Shown in pieces: positions 8,241 to 16,762 of a DNA stretch of 64,000 nucleotides. Location of the stretch: the NCBI GenBank assembly GCA_964518575.1, contig CAZFGW010000006.1:21214-85213 (forward strand), written 5' to 3'. The translations under genes and the position numbers were made by a program. The notes below the pieces were generated by a model that made no database searches, was not told where the DNA came from, and saw nothing but the letters and a program-made list of their open reading frames with translations. Each line of letters begins with the position of its first letter. Within the stretch, counting starts at the first letter, position 1. The stretch comes from MGBC163016 sp964518575 (lineage in GTDB: Bacteria > Actinomycetota > Coriobacteriia > Coriobacteriales > Eggerthellaceae).

Positions 8241-10367
8241 CTACCGGTGAGGAATCGGAATGACGTTGCCTGTTTTGCTCCACGATTCCCAGTCGAGCAC
8301 ATCGCCGTCGATCTTGAACTCGGTCCAGTCCGTGTCGTCGTGGAAGTCGGTTGAGGTATGCCAATACCTGCGCTCGCGCTCCCCCGGCTTAATGTCGAAC
8401 ACCGTGGGACCAATTTCATCCGGCGTGGCTCCGAGGGCTGCCATAACGGTATTAGGAACATCCTCATGCCCGGTGGGTACGGTGGAGAATACGATCGGCA
8501 GCTTGGCCTCAGCGGGTGTTTGCGGCGGCTTCACAAGCAAAAGTGCCGAAGTGGGCTCATCCACCCCCGAGGGTGCATTTTGCCAATTGCCATGATCTGC
8601 CGTGATAATAATGAATGACGAGTCGTAAATGCCAAGTTCCTTCATCTGCCGCAGGTAGTCTTCCACGATTGCCAAGGAACCCCGCGCCTGCTCCTCAAGC
8701 GAGGTGGGCGCGCCCGTCAAATAGCCCTCTGCGTTGATCGTGTAGGGCTTATGCGGTCCCATCATATGGATGAACCTGAAGCTCTTATCCTCGTCGTTGA
8801 GCGCAAGCTTCTGTTCGCGAAGGTCGCGTGCGAACCGTGCGTCATCGATCGTGTAGGGCAACGACGACGCATCCCCGTTCTGAGCAAGCGCCGCATTCAA
8901 GTCATCAGTCGTGAACCAGAAAAGCGGCTTCAAGACCCAGGGCATATCGCGGTACAGCGCCATCTTGTCCAGTTCGAAAAGCATCTTGCATGCATCAATG
9001 GGCACTGCTCCCAGATGGATATTTTCCGTATAGGGAGCGACATTCACGATGTCAGAACCCATGCTGTCCGAATAAACGCCTGTGGTGAATCCGTTTGCCT
9101 GCGCCTCTTTCAAAAGCTTGTTCTCATCGAACCACCCCCGCGTGAACCCGGGGAAGTCATCAGCGGGCGTGGGCGCTTTGCCGGTCAGCAGATAGGGAAC
9201 CGCATACCGGGTAGGAACCATCTTCGGAGCAGAGTCCATATAGCAGGTGAACCCCGTGAATTCAGAAAGCGCCTCGGGGTCGGTTTCAAGGACTCCCTTC
9301 AAGTAGCGCACGTCATAGGTGTCCAAAACGAATTCGACAACGTTCTCATGTTCGGAAAGCGTATAGAGCCCCTCGCGTGTAGCCACTGCCCCATCGCGAT
9401 GGAAATTCTCGACCACATTTCTACTCGTAGCCACACCCACAAGTCCCGCAACCTGCACGACGAGAAGCGCCACGCATACGATCGATCCCGCCACGCGGCT
9501 CACACGCACCTGGCGCCACGCAAGCACGTTCACGAAAACGATGACACCCACCCACACGAGTGCGCTTATAAGCGTGATCGGAAGATGTTCGGACAACAGG
9601 ATCGACGTGCCATCAGCCACGGGAAGGTCGCCGTTCATGAACAAACTTTGGATGTAGCAGCACACGCCGATACCGACAAGCGTGGCAAGCAGGACATCGA
9701 ATGCCGTGCCTTTGAGAAAGCTTGCAGCAAAGGCAGCGATGAGCGTGAAAAGAACTGCGGCAATAAGGACGATAGGCAACACGTCGAAGAATCCGAAGAG
9801 CAACCCCGCCTTCGTCTGCCCCACGACCTCAAGCGGTGCAACCACAAAAAGCGTAAAGGTCAAGAAACCGCAGACCAAAAGTGCACGGACAAAGCGCCCT
9901 TTACGCGTGAGCTTCTTGGGCGCTTCGAGTTCGGCAAGCTCCGCCTTGACCGCACGTGCGTGCTCGTCAGCAGCTTGCATGAGCGATTGCCTCTGCGCGT
10001 CATTCCCATCAATGCGCCGAACGCTCGCTTCTTTGATCTTGCCCGCATCCGCGTCGATATGCAAAAGCCGCATGAGAACGCGCCGGGTACGCCGAAACAC
10101 GACCCCCAGTACCGCGCTCAAGGCAACAGCAACGCCCGCAAGCGCCTGGATGGTGTAGGTCATGACCGATGGATCGACGTAGGCAAACGCCACTGTCGGC
10201 AGTCCCATCACCGCTACCGCGGCGAAGATGAGCGCACAAACAGCATCGAAAAGCGCAAGGACCCTGATGCTCCGACGTCGTTGTACGCAGACCTTTCCTG
10301 TATGCACGGAAGTTGAAAGGTATACGCTTGCAGAGGCGGCAGGCATCAGATGCTTATCGGTTCTCAT
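8241..10367 (-). CDS. Membrane-anchored sulfatase-fold enzyme (LTA synthase-like)
   Basis: A 708-residue protein with several membrane helices in its first half (two near the N terminus, then at least five) and an outer alkaline-phosphatase/sulfatase domain in its second half. Visible active-site elements are the N-terminal metal aspartate region (EFVLDTYD), a putative Thr nucleophile (MVPTRYAVPYLLTG), FRFIHMMGPHKPY and IIITADHGNW. This layout fits phosphoglycerol or phosphoethanolamine transferases that act on envelope lipids or polymers; the substrate is not known. Its ATG, preceded by GGAGG, overlaps the end of the YidC-fusion gene by 14 bases, so the two are translationally coupled and probably act in one process. 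Confidence 0.8.
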   Translation of the reverse strand: MRTDKHLMPAASASVYLSTSVHTGKVCVQRRRSIRVLALFDAVCALIFAAVAVMGLPTVAFAYVDPSVMTYTIQALAGVAVALSAVLGVVFRRTRRVLMRLLHIDADAGKIKEASVRRIDGNDAQRQSLMQAADEHARAVKAELAELEAPKKLTRKGRFVRALLVCGFLTFTLFVVAPLEVVGQTKAGLLFGFFDVLPIVLIAAVLFTLIAAFAASFLKGTAFDVLLATLVGIGVCCYIQSLFMNGDLPVADGTSILLSEHLPITLISALVWVGVIVFVNVLAWRQVRVSRVAGSIVCVALLVVQVAGLVGVATSRNVVENFHRDGAVATREGLYTLSEHENVVEFVLDTYDVRYLKGVLETDPEALSEFTGFTCYMDSAPKMVPTRYAVPYLLTGKAPTPADDFPGFTRGWFDENKLLKEAQANGFTTGVYSDSMGSDIVNVAPYTENIHLGAVPIDACKMLFELDKMALYRDMPWVLKPLFWFTTDDLNAALAQNGDASSLPYTIDDARFARDLREQKLALNDEDKSFRFIHMMGPHKPYTINAEGYLTGAPTSLEEQARGSLAIVEDYLRQMKELGIYDSSFIIITADHGNWQNAPSGVDEPTSALLLVKPPQTPAEAKLPIVFSTVPTGHEDVPNTVMAALGATPDEIGPTVFDIKPGERERRYWHTSTDFHDDTDWTEFKIDGDVLDWESWSKTGNVIPIPHR

Positions 10368-12276
10368 CGTGCACCTCCGCGCTCATGCGCTGTTTCGCGA
10401 GAATTGTTTCGAGCAAATACTCTCCCGCGGCATCTCCCCCGCCCCCGAGATTGAACACGAAGCCATCGCGGATATCCTTGATGCGCTCTTTCCAGCTCTC
10501 CTTTTCGGAAAGCATCCGTGCAACCGTATCGGCGAACTGATCGATCTCGGTTTTCGCAAGCGACTTTCCCACGCGGTTACGCAGCGAGATATCCGTCGAG
10601 TCGATACCGAAATCGCGCCAATGGGGATTGCGCACCTTCGGTTGCGTGTCGATGAAGACCGCGGGGCGCAGCGTCGTGAAACAGAACTCGCAAATGACAC
10701 TCGACCAGTCGGTCACGATCACATCGGCGCAGAGTATCGTGTCGTTCGAGCTGAAGTCATGCTCGAAGACGAGCTCATCCTCATCAACGTGCGCAAACCG
10801 TGCCTTTAAGGCATCCCAGCGCGCGGGGTAACGCTTGGTATATTCGGGATGCGGACGGATGATGATCCGATATCCCTTCCCGAGCAATGATGTGATCATG
10901 TCATCAACGCAGCTATCGAGCAGGTTATCCTCCTGCCAACTGGGTGCAAAGAGGATATTCGGCTTGTCTTTCCCCTTTTCAATCTCTTCTTTGCGAACCT
11001 CATAGTCGGCAATGTCGCGGTCAAGGAGGTCATAGCCGCAGGCAACGAGGTTCTTCGCCTTGATCTTGCGCATCTTCTCGATCTTGCGCATCTCGGAGAT
11101 CTGATGCGGACCGGTGCACAAAAGCGTATCGTAGTTGTCATATTCACCCACCGTGGATGTCATATCCATAGAGGTCATGTGGTGGAACATGTAGACGTAT
11201 TCGATATCCTTTTTCACATACGAGCGCTTGATATAGAAGTTATCAAGATCCCCGAGCGTGGTCACCACAACATCGGCATCCATCTTCATCATGAGCGTGA
11301 TAGCTTTCTTCTCCCCCACGAAATAGGGGAAGATGCGCGGGTGCGTCTTCGCAAGCTCGAAGATCTGGTCGTTCGGATCGTTGGTGATGTAGTGGATGGG
11401 CGTGTCGGAATGCTCAAGCAGGTATTCGACCGCGCCGCGGAAATACTTGTAGAACCCGCTGCCCTCGGAATAAAACGCGATGTGCTTGTCGGTCACGTTG
11501 AAGAAGCGCTTGAAGTCGGCTTTCTCGCGTTTGCGAAGCGGGTCTTTCTGATACCACTTCGGGCGGTTCGCCGAAAGGGCATTGAGCCCCGCAAGCTCCT
11601 GCTTGCTTGCCTCAAGGTCCTCCTTGTCGATCATCTTCTTCGGATTGATGATGATATTGCACAGGACCTGGACGAGGATGGAGAGCAAATTCGAGCAGAT
11701 CCAGTAGAACGCCATTCCGGTTGCCACGAACATGCCGAGCACAAACGATAGTCCGATGGACAGCCCATTGGTGGAATTCTTCTCGGCGCGCGACTGCTCA
11801 CGCTGAAGCGGGTTGATGTGGTTTTGCGCACACCCCATCACCACCGCGGAAAGTCCCGCCAGAAACGGCATGATCCAGCTGATCCCGCCGTTCTCAACGG
11901 GAATGAGACCGAGAAACTCCGTCCCCGGTGCGCCGCCGTCGGTGATCCGGTGGATCACGTCAACAAGCCCGAACAGAATAATGATCTGGATAGCAAGGGG
12001 GATCAAGCTGAGCATCGGATGGTAGTGCTTCTCTTTATAGAGCGCCGTCTGCTTCTCCCCGATCGTTTCCGCATCGCCAAAGTACTTCACCTTGATCCGG
12101 TTCAGATCGGGCATCAGCTGCACCATGACGATGGAGTTCTTCTGAACCCACAGCGACATGGGCATGAGGATGACCTTGACCACAATGGTAAAAAGCAGAA
12201 TGGCCACCCACCAATTATGGGAGATGGCATAGCACGGATCGACGATGAGCGATAAAACGTCAGCTAGGAATTCCAT
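10354..12276 (-). CDS. YidC/Oxa1-type insertase fused to CDP-glycerol glycerophosphotransferase-like domain
   Basis: A 640-residue two-part protein. Residues 1-215 are a YidC/Oxa1 core: first helix with a lysine (K34) where YidC has its groove arginine, a cytoplasmic charged hairpin (PDLNRIKVKYFGD), then four further helices. A basic linker (about 216-255) leads to residues 256-630, a TagB/TagF-like cytosolic transferase with YMFHHMTSMD, the phosphate-binding RPHP (474-477) and TDWSS (522-526). It thus looks like a membrane channel-type module joined to a polymer-building glycerophosphotransferase. It follows the hydrogenase large subunit by 20 bases and overlaps the sulfatase-fold gene. No clear ribosome site is seen before the ATG. 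Which polymer it makes is unknown. Confidence 0.88.
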   Translation of the reverse strand: MEFLADVLSLIVDPCYAISHNWWVAILLFTIVVKVILMPMSLWVQKNSIVMVQLMPDLNRIKVKYFGDAETIGEKQTALYKEKHYHPMLSLIPLAIQIIILFGLVDVIHRITDGGAPGTEFLGLIPVENGGISWIMPFLAGLSAVVMGCAQNHINPLQREQSRAEKNSTNGLSIGLSFVLGMFVATGMAFYWICSNLLSILVQVLCNIIINPKKMIDKEDLEASKQELAGLNALSANRPKWYQKDPLRKREKADFKRFFNVTDKHIAFYSEGSGFYKYFRGAVEYLLEHSDTPIHYITNDPNDQIFELAKTHPRIFPYFVGEKKAITLMMKMDADVVVTTLGDLDNFYIKRSYVKKDIEYVYMFHHMTSMDMTSTVGEYDNYDTLLCTGPHQISEMRKIEKMRKIKAKNLVACGYDLLDRDIADYEVRKEEIEKGKDKPNILFAPSWQEDNLLDSCVDDMITSLLGKGYRIIIRPHPEYTKRYPARWDALKARFAHVDEDELVFEHDFSSNDTILCADVIVTDWSSVICEFCFTTLRPAVFIDTQPKVRNPHWRDFGIDSTDISLRNRVGKSLAKTEIDQFADTVARMLSEKESWKERIKDIRDGFVFNLGGGGDAAGEYLLETILAKQRMSAEVHDENR

Positions 12277-12296
12277 AGATACAAACTATAGTCCTT

Positions 12297-13586
12297 TTAA
12301 TGCACGCTGCAAGATAAACAAGGATCATATGCACGCACAAGTTTTTCAATCTCGCCCTCGATTTCCTGAGAGTTCATGCCACGATCAACCAAAAGCTGTG
12401 CGAGCGCGCGCATGTCAGCTTGCATATTCGCGATATTTTGCGACGTGGGCGTGATGATAGAGGCGTGCTCGATCTTACCCGCGCCATCGATATCAAGCAC
12501 ATGGAAAAGCACACCGCGGGGAGCTTCGCTGAGACCAACGCCCCGCCCCGCTTTTACGTCGAAGGCAACGGGCTTAGAACTTCCCCCGAAATCAGCGTCA
12601 GCTAAGTTGCGGCAAAGCTCTGCGCATCGAACGAGCGCATCAACGATCTCCACCGCCTGGGCGATATTGTTCGCGAACGGGTTCAGCTCCGGAGGGCGGA
12701 GCCCTGCTTTCGCCGCGGCGAACCGCGCCGGCTCACTTAAGGCATCCCATGAGGCGTTGATGCGGGCAAGCGCGCTTGCCATGTAGGTTCGCTTGCTTTG
12801 GCGCACGCGTGAGAAGAGCGCAGCGGAGTGATCGACGGGATATTCTTCGATATATTCATCCAAGTCATCCGCACAAAACTCAAGGTCCTCGACCACAAAG
12901 CGCGCCTTTGACGAGCCGATGACGGGATATGCATCCGGCTTCACCATGGCGAGCAGGTCACCCTCAGTGGCAAAGTCGATGACGGAGAAGTCGTTGAACA
13001 AATCCACGGTCGACAGCGCAAATTCGATATGCGATTCGAGCTCGTCAGCAAGGGCGCGGTATGCCGCAGAGGAAATCTCGTCGGTGAACCCGCCCACGAC
13101 CGCTGTGATGGGATGGATCGATCGCCCTCCGATGAGCGTGCAAAGCTTGTTGCCCATCGCCTTGAGCCCGAGTGCACCCTCGTACAGCTCCCGATTCGAG
13201 TTCGCGAGAGGGAAAACGCTCGTATGACCCAAAAAGTCAGGAGCGGCGAAAACGAACAAGTGCGTTGCATGGTTTTGCAGAAACGATCCGTAGACTAAAA
13301 GCTCGCGCAGCGCATCCGTGCGCGCGGAGACCTCAATGCCGAAGCACCGCTCGATAGCAACGATATCGGTCACCGTGTGGCTTGCCGAACAAATACCACA
13401 CACACGCGACGAAATGTAGGGAACCTCATAGTAAGGTCTGCCCACCACCATGGATTCGAATAGCCGTGCAGCCTCGGTGACGACGAACTTGCAATCCTTG
13501 ACCTCGCCGTCTTCGATCACGAGATGGATATCCCCGTGACCTTCGATACGGGCAACGTGATCTACCTGGATCTGGGCTTTTGCCAT
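12297..13586 (-). CDS. hydA: [NiFe]-hydrogenase large (alpha) subunit
   Basis: Catalytic NiFe subunit of a cytoplasmic group 3b-like hydrogenase. The N-terminal nickel motif RVCGICSASH (61-70) and the C-terminal DPCLSCSVH (421-429) supply the four cysteine ligands. The ATG at 13586 has GAGGAAGG upstream, giving 429 residues; a longer open frame overlaps the small-subunit gene and is not credible. The protein stops immediately after the histidine at which such subunits are normally cut, so no C-terminal peptide remains to be removed. Last gene of a hydB-hydG-hydD-hydA set. Confidence 0.94.
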   Translation of the reverse strand: MAKAQIQVDHVARIEGHGDIHLVIEDGEVKDCKFVVTEAARLFESMVVGRPYYEVPYISSRVCGICSASHTVTDIVAIERCFGIEVSARTDALRELLVYGSFLQNHATHLFVFAAPDFLGHTSVFPLANSNRELYEGALGLKAMGNKLCTLIGGRSIHPITAVVGGFTDEISSAAYRALADELESHIEFALSTVDLFNDFSVIDFATEGDLLAMVKPDAYPVIGSSKARFVVEDLEFCADDLDEYIEEYPVDHSAALFSRVRQSKRTYMASALARINASWDALSEPARFAAAKAGLRPPELNPFANNIAQAVEIVDALVRCAELCRNLADADFGGSSKPVAFDVKAGRGVGLSEAPRGVLFHVLDIDGAGKIEHASIITPTSQNIANMQADMRALAQLLVDRGMNSQEIEGEIEKLVRAYDPCLSCSVH

Positions 13587-13611
13587 CTGAAGCGCCTTCC
13601 TCAACCCGGTG

Positions 13612-14391
13612 TCATGATTGATCGGACGCCTGGGCGGACCGATCGAGTTTTCGCTGATTGAATATGGTGAGCGCACTGTCGAACGCCTCACCAGGAATAT
13701 GGGAAGCTCTTGCGACGGCGCGCGCGGTTTCGATGTTGGCATCGGGCGAAAGACCAGCACATCCATTGCAAGGACGTCCCAAGTTCGGGCAGCGCGCCCC
13801 ACAACCCGAACGCGTGACCAGACCGAGACAGAGCGTCTCCCGCCCATAGAAGCAACCGCGTTCGTTACCCTTACACTCCCCGCAAAGCGTTGATGTGCGC
13901 GGGTAGATGTTCGAGCCATAGAGCGCGTGCTGCAAAACCGCAACGAATGCATACGGATCGATCGGGCAGCACCCGACTTCGAAATCGACATCGATCACAT
14001 CCGAGACCGCTTGGGGCTCTATCGCCACCGCAGACACGATCGAGGGCACCTGCCCATAGACCGCTTCTGCCCGTCCGTCGTAGTTGGTGCGCGCGATACC
14101 CGGAATACCCGCCGTTTGTGCGCAGGCACCGATCGTGATAACAACGCGGGCACGCTCACGCAGATCGCGCACGGCTCCGAGCGCGCTTTGCGTGGTCACC
14201 GCCCCTTCGATGACCGCCACGTCGAATGCATCCGGCATGGGATCGCTTGAGGTCAGTTGCCAGTAGCGCATATCGATCTGTCCGAGGACATCAAGCAGAT
14301 AGCGCTCGATATTCGTGATGTTGATCTGGCAACCGAAGCAGCCTGCCAAACCGGCGAATACGACGCGGGGGATATCGGATGTGCCACTCAT
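13612..14391 (-). CDS. hydD: [NiFe]-hydrogenase small (delta) subunit
   Basis: Iron-sulfur electron-transfer subunit of 259 residues. Cysteine motifs typical of the small-subunit fold are present: GCFGCQIN near the N terminus, TIGACAQ, GCCPIDP and a C-terminal cluster CGECKGNERGC ... CGARCP ... CNGC. No twin-arginine signal is present, so the enzyme is cytoplasmic, in line with group 3 enzymes. Its ATG follows the gamma-subunit stop without a gap (TAGATG). Confidence 0.92.
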   Translation of the reverse strand: MSGTSDIPRVVFAGLAGCFGCQINITNIERYLLDVLGQIDMRYWQLTSSDPMPDAFDVAVIEGAVTTQSALGAVRDLRERARVVITIGACAQTAGIPGIARTNYDGRAEAVYGQVPSIVSAVAIEPQAVSDVIDVDFEVGCCPIDPYAFVAVLQHALYGSNIYPRTSTLCGECKGNERGCFYGRETLCLGLVTRSGCGARCPNLGRPCNGCAGLSPDANIETARAVARASHIPGEAFDSALTIFNQRKLDRSAQASDQS

Positions 14392-15294
14392 CTACATCGA
14401 CCCCTGAATGTTCTTCGCTTCCCAATAGTTGAAAACCGGTCCATCGATGCAGCAATACTGGTGTCCGATCTGGCAGTGACCGCACTTGCCCATGCCGCAT
14501 TTCATGTGCCGCTCGAAACTCATGTAGATGTGGTCGTAGCTGATGCCCTTCTTGCGCATCTCTTCGACGACGAAACGGTACATCACCGGAGGTCCGCACA
14601 CAGCGCCGTAGGTGTTCGAGGCATCGATCTCGAGATCGGCGAAGGGTGCCGTGACCATACCCACCTGACCGTCCCAGGTCTCATCGGGCACGTCAACGGT
14701 GAGGATCAGATTGAAGTCCTTGCGATGGCGCCACATCTCGAACTGGTCGCGGAACATCACTTCAGAGGGGCTTTTCGATCCGTAGATGATGGTGACGTTG
14801 CCGAATTCGGAGCGCTCGTCGTGGATGTTGTTGATGAGCGAACGCAAGGGAGCAATGCCAAGGCCTCCTGCCACAAGCAGGATATCGTGCCCCTTCATCT
14901 GGTCATAGGGAAATGCTCTTCCGTAAGGACCGCGAATGCCGACAATATCGCCGCACTGAAGTTCATGAAGCTTGCTTGTGAACTCCCCTGCCTTGCGCAC
15001 ACACAGTTCGATAAACCCACGCTTCGTGGGAGAACTTGAAATGGAAATAGGTGCTTCGCCCACGCCAAAGATGGAAAGTTCGACGAACTGCCCGGGAGCG
15101 TGCATGAACGCCTCCCTGATGCGCTCGTCAATGAGCCTGAACTCGAAGAGTTTCTCCGTTTTCGTGAGCGAGGTGATAGAGGTGATGCGGGCGGGCCAAG
15201 GGCGATACGGATTCGCGCGCATGATCTGCGCACCATCCATACGTCCCCCATCGGCTTTAAGGGGAGTAACGGATACGGTCGTAGGATCAGGCAT
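14392..15294 (-). CDS. hydG: Hydrogenase gamma subunit, FAD/NAD(P)-binding reductase
   Basis: Reductase subunit of 300 residues that passes electrons between the iron-sulfur chain and NAD(P). It has the ferredoxin-reductase order: a flavin barrel (EAPISISSSP), the pyridine-nucleotide fold (LLVAGGLGIAPLR, CGPPVMYRF) and a C-terminal [2Fe-2S] site with cysteines in MKCGMGKCGHCQIG and YCCIDGP. It overlaps the end of hydB by eight bases. The symbol follows sulfhydrogenase usage and should not be confused with the [FeFe] maturase HydG. Confidence 0.92.
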   Translation of the reverse strand: MPDPTTVSVTPLKADGGRMDGAQIMRANPYRPWPARITSITSLTKTEKLFEFRLIDERIREAFMHAPGQFVELSIFGVGEAPISISSSPTKRGFIELCVRKAGEFTSKLHELQCGDIVGIRGPYGRAFPYDQMKGHDILLVAGGLGIAPLRSLINNIHDERSEFGNVTIIYGSKSPSEVMFRDQFEMWRHRKDFNLILTVDVPDETWDGQVGMVTAPFADLEIDASNTYGAVCGPPVMYRFVVEEMRKKGISYDHIYMSFERHMKCGMGKCGHCQIGHQYCCIDGPVFNYWEAKNIQGSM

Positions 15295-16321
15295 CGGAAA
15301 GTCCCTTCCGCTCGAAGAAACGCAAGACCTCTATGGGCGAAATATCCGCCTTGCAGGCCCGTACGCACCTTCCGCAACCAACACAAAGATATCTTCCGTA
15401 TTTCGAATTGAAGCCGTTGAGCTTGTGATACATGCGATGCCGCACGCGGTCGCGTCCCGATGCGCGGAAATTGTACCCGCCGGCAACTTCGGCGAATTGC
15501 GGAGAGGTGCATGCATCCCAGACACGTTCACGCTTGCCCGTCTTGCCATCCGGGTCGAGCGTATCAACGATATCAAAGCAATAGCAGGTGGGACACACCG
15601 CCGAGCATGCTGTACAGGAAAGGCAGCGCGAACCGAGTTCCTCCCAGAACGGATCGCTGTGGAAAGCGTCCATGAGCATGGGAATCTCTTGGATATCGGG
15701 AATGGACGGATCGAATGCCTCTTGGCGTTTGCGTGTGATCTCGCGAAATGCGCGCCGATCCTCATCGGTTGCCTCCCGAGGATTGCAAGCAGCCTCAAGG
15801 ATGTTCGCCGCCTCAACGCTTCCGATGGAAATGAGGTATTTGCCGCCGAGATCCTGCAAGAACAAGTCATACCCGCTGCGCACCTCATCGGAGTCGAGCA
15901 GGTGACAGAAACACGATGACGTCGGCGAGCAGTTGATCCCGATGACCATCATGGAAGCACGATGCGCCTCGAAATAGGGATCAGGATAGCGTGTGTCCTC
16001 GAAAACGAGATTCAGATTGTTGAGCGCATTGATATCGCAGGCATGCGCGCCGAAAAGGACACGCGGCTTGATGTTCAAAGAAAAATCTTTGACATCGGCC
16101 GCTTCGACATCGTATTCGAAAAGCGTCTCCCGCGGGGGAAGAAAGTACTTCTTGAGCGAAGTCAGCGTGGTGGGATAGTCGAGTTCGATCTCGTCGAACG
16201 ATTCAATGGGCTCGAATGCATAGCTCCTGCCGCTTTTGACAGGAGCTATCACTTCGTATTCAGCTAGAAAAGCGTCTATCAGATTCGGGAGTTCCTCAGA
16301 ATCTATGACCCGGTAGAGCAT
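15287..16321 (-). CDS. hydB: Hydrogenase beta subunit, 4Fe-4S electron-transfer protein
   Basis: Soluble electron carrier subunit of 344 residues, like the beta subunit of archaeal and bacterial sulfhydrogenases. Two ferredoxin-type cysteine sets lie in the C-terminal third: CLSCTACSAVCPTC and CVGCGRCVRACKADISP. First gene of the hydrogenase set, 17 bases after ndk, with AAGGA six bases before its ATG. No maturation (hyp) genes are in the window, so assembly factors must be elsewhere. Confidence 0.9.
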   Translation of the reverse strand: MLYRVIDSEELPNLIDAFLAEYEVIAPVKSGRSYAFEPIESFDEIELDYPTTLTSLKKYFLPPRETLFEYDVEAADVKDFSLNIKPRVLFGAHACDINALNNLNLVFEDTRYPDPYFEAHRASMMVIGINCSPTSSCFCHLLDSDEVRSGYDLFLQDLGGKYLISIGSVEAANILEAACNPREATDEDRRAFREITRKRQEAFDPSIPDIQEIPMLMDAFHSDPFWEELGSRCLSCTACSAVCPTCYCFDIVDTLDPDGKTGKRERVWDACTSPQFAEVAGGYNFRASGRDRVRHRMYHKLNGFNSKYGRYLCVGCGRCVRACKADISPIEVLRFFERKGLSDA

Positions 16322-16338
16322 CGCCTATCCTTGGTTCC

Positions 16339-16743
16339 TTACGCGAAGAAAATGGAGATCTCGCGTTTTGCCGACTCGACCGAATCGGAGCCATGGATAA
16401 CATTCTCGTCCATGATGAGTCCGAAATCGCCGCGAATGGTTCCCGGTGCCGCCTCGGCGGGATTGGTCGGTCCCATGAGAGAGCGAACTTTCGCCACCGC
16501 ACCGTCACCGCTGACAGCCATCTTGACCACAGGACCCGAGGTGATGTAGGCGATGAGCCCGTCGTAGAACGGCTTGCCCTCATGCTCCGCGTAGTTCGCG
16601 CGCGCCTGCTCAAGCGTCACCATGCCGAGCTCCATGCGCTCAATAGTGAGTCCTGCGCGCTCGAAGCGGTTCACGATCTCGCCGATGTGCTTGTTGCGAA
16701 CGCCGTCGGGCTTGATCATCGTGTAGGTTGTTTCCTGTGCCAT
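16339..16743 (-). CDS. ndk: Nucleoside diphosphate kinase
   Basis: Transfers the gamma phosphate from ATP to nucleoside diphosphates through a phosphohistidine. The 134-residue protein begins TYTMIKPDGVRN and contains the active-site histidine in NVIHGSDSVESAKREI. An AAAGGA ribosome site precedes the ATG. It lies between the TPR membrane protein (19-base gap) and the hydrogenase genes (17-base gap) and is probably cotranscribed with both. Confidence 0.97.
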   Translation of the reverse strand: MAQETTYTMIKPDGVRNKHIGEIVNRFERAGLTIERMELGMVTLEQARANYAEHEGKPFYDGLIAYITSGPVVKMAVSGDGAVAKVRSLMGPTNPAEAAPGTIRGDFGLIMDENVIHGSDSVESAKREISIFFA

Positions 16744-16762
16744 GGATATCCTTTCGTAAGCA

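Noticed and set aside
13587..13991. N-terminal extension of the hydrogenase large subunit
   Set aside because: The added 135 residues are Arg/Ser-rich and lie over the small-subunit gene; a proper ribosome site precedes the ATG at 13586.
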